In this document: positions 5,047-5,096 of the stretch, piece after piece
How positions within the stretch are numbered: position 1 is the first letter of the stretch
Layout of the letters: every line of letters starts with the position of its first letter
Assembly: GCA_947169755.1 (NCBI GenBank)
Contig: CAMVQX010000114.1
Location: 1 to 5,096, forward strand
Direction of reading: 5' to 3'
Origin: an uncultured bacterium
GTDB lineage: Bacteria > Cyanobacteriota > Vampirovibrionia > Gastranaerophilales > Gastranaerophilaceae
Length of the DNA stretch: 5,096 nt
Notes under the pieces: generated by a model
Told to the model about the DNA's origin: nothing
Seen by the model: only the letters and a program-made list of their open reading frames with translations
The model's database searches: none
Position numbers and translations under genes: made by a program

Positions 5047-5096
5047 TTGGCTGCAGTAGGGCGAGAACCACCCGTTTGTAGTTCGGCGCGAACGAG
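5028..5096 (-). CDS. Possible C-terminal end of a GC-rich minus-strand frame
   Basis: From the right edge, a minus-strand frame is open for 22 codons (LVRAELQTGGSRPTAANKK, then DRH) and stops at TAA complementary to 5028-5030, inside the tRNA terminator. The codons (CGC, GCC, ACG, CGC) are much richer in G+C than any other gene here. It may be the tail of a gene, or a chance frame over a conserved non-coding GC-rich segment. An imperfect stem (CGTTTG with CGAACG) near 5074-5095 is also present. Confidence 0.2.
   Translation of the reverse strand, partial: LVRAELQTGGSRPTAANKKDRH

Overview
The window is AT-rich bacterial DNA with tightly packed genes, A/T-ending codons and near-consensus sigma70-type promoters. 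The large membrane protein has an N/Q/K-rich linker and a VTFGA motif that resemble hypothetical proteins of uncultured gut Vampirovibrionia/Melainabacteria (Gastranaerophilales). That assignment rests on recall of protein style and is tentative. The two housekeeping genes, hisS and pncC, are broadly bacterial and do not settle it.

Layout. Positions 1-89 (minus) hold the N-terminus of a small protein that runs off the left edge. Positions 90-265 are a divergent promoter region with three copies of a TGTAACAAT-like motif. Positions 266-1849 (plus) encode a 527-residue membrane protein that looks internally duplicated. A bidirectional terminator (1855-1885) separates it from a minus-strand cluster that reads right to left: hisS (2495-3736), a degenerate nucleotidyltransferase-like gene one base downstream (2158-2493), and a 68-residue protein (1886-2092) with its own promoter. 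hisS is driven by a perfect TTGACA-N17-TATAAT promoter whose predicted start is the A of the hisS ATG, so its mRNA is probably leaderless. Back to back with it is a promoter for pncC (3819-4355, plus), also predicted to give almost no leader. A possible 72-residue minus-strand ORF overlaps the pncC 3' end.

The most unusual part is 4670-5046. A real tRNA-Ile(GAT) at 4937-5010 with its own terminator is preceded by two tandem 138-bp units that differ at one base. Each unit carries the tRNA-Ile D-arm, then a terminator-like hairpin, then a second hairpin that keeps the tRNA-Ile anticodon-loop sequence, then an extended -10 promoter, then the 5' acceptor strand of the next tRNA head. The result is an array of 5' tRNA-Ile heads, two aborted and one complete. 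It could be remnants of tRNA duplication or insertion, or a source of short tRNA-half-like RNAs.

The genes share no obvious single pathway. hisS and tRNA-Ile serve translation, and pncC serves NAD salvage. The last 50 bases are much richer in G+C than the rest and are unassigned.
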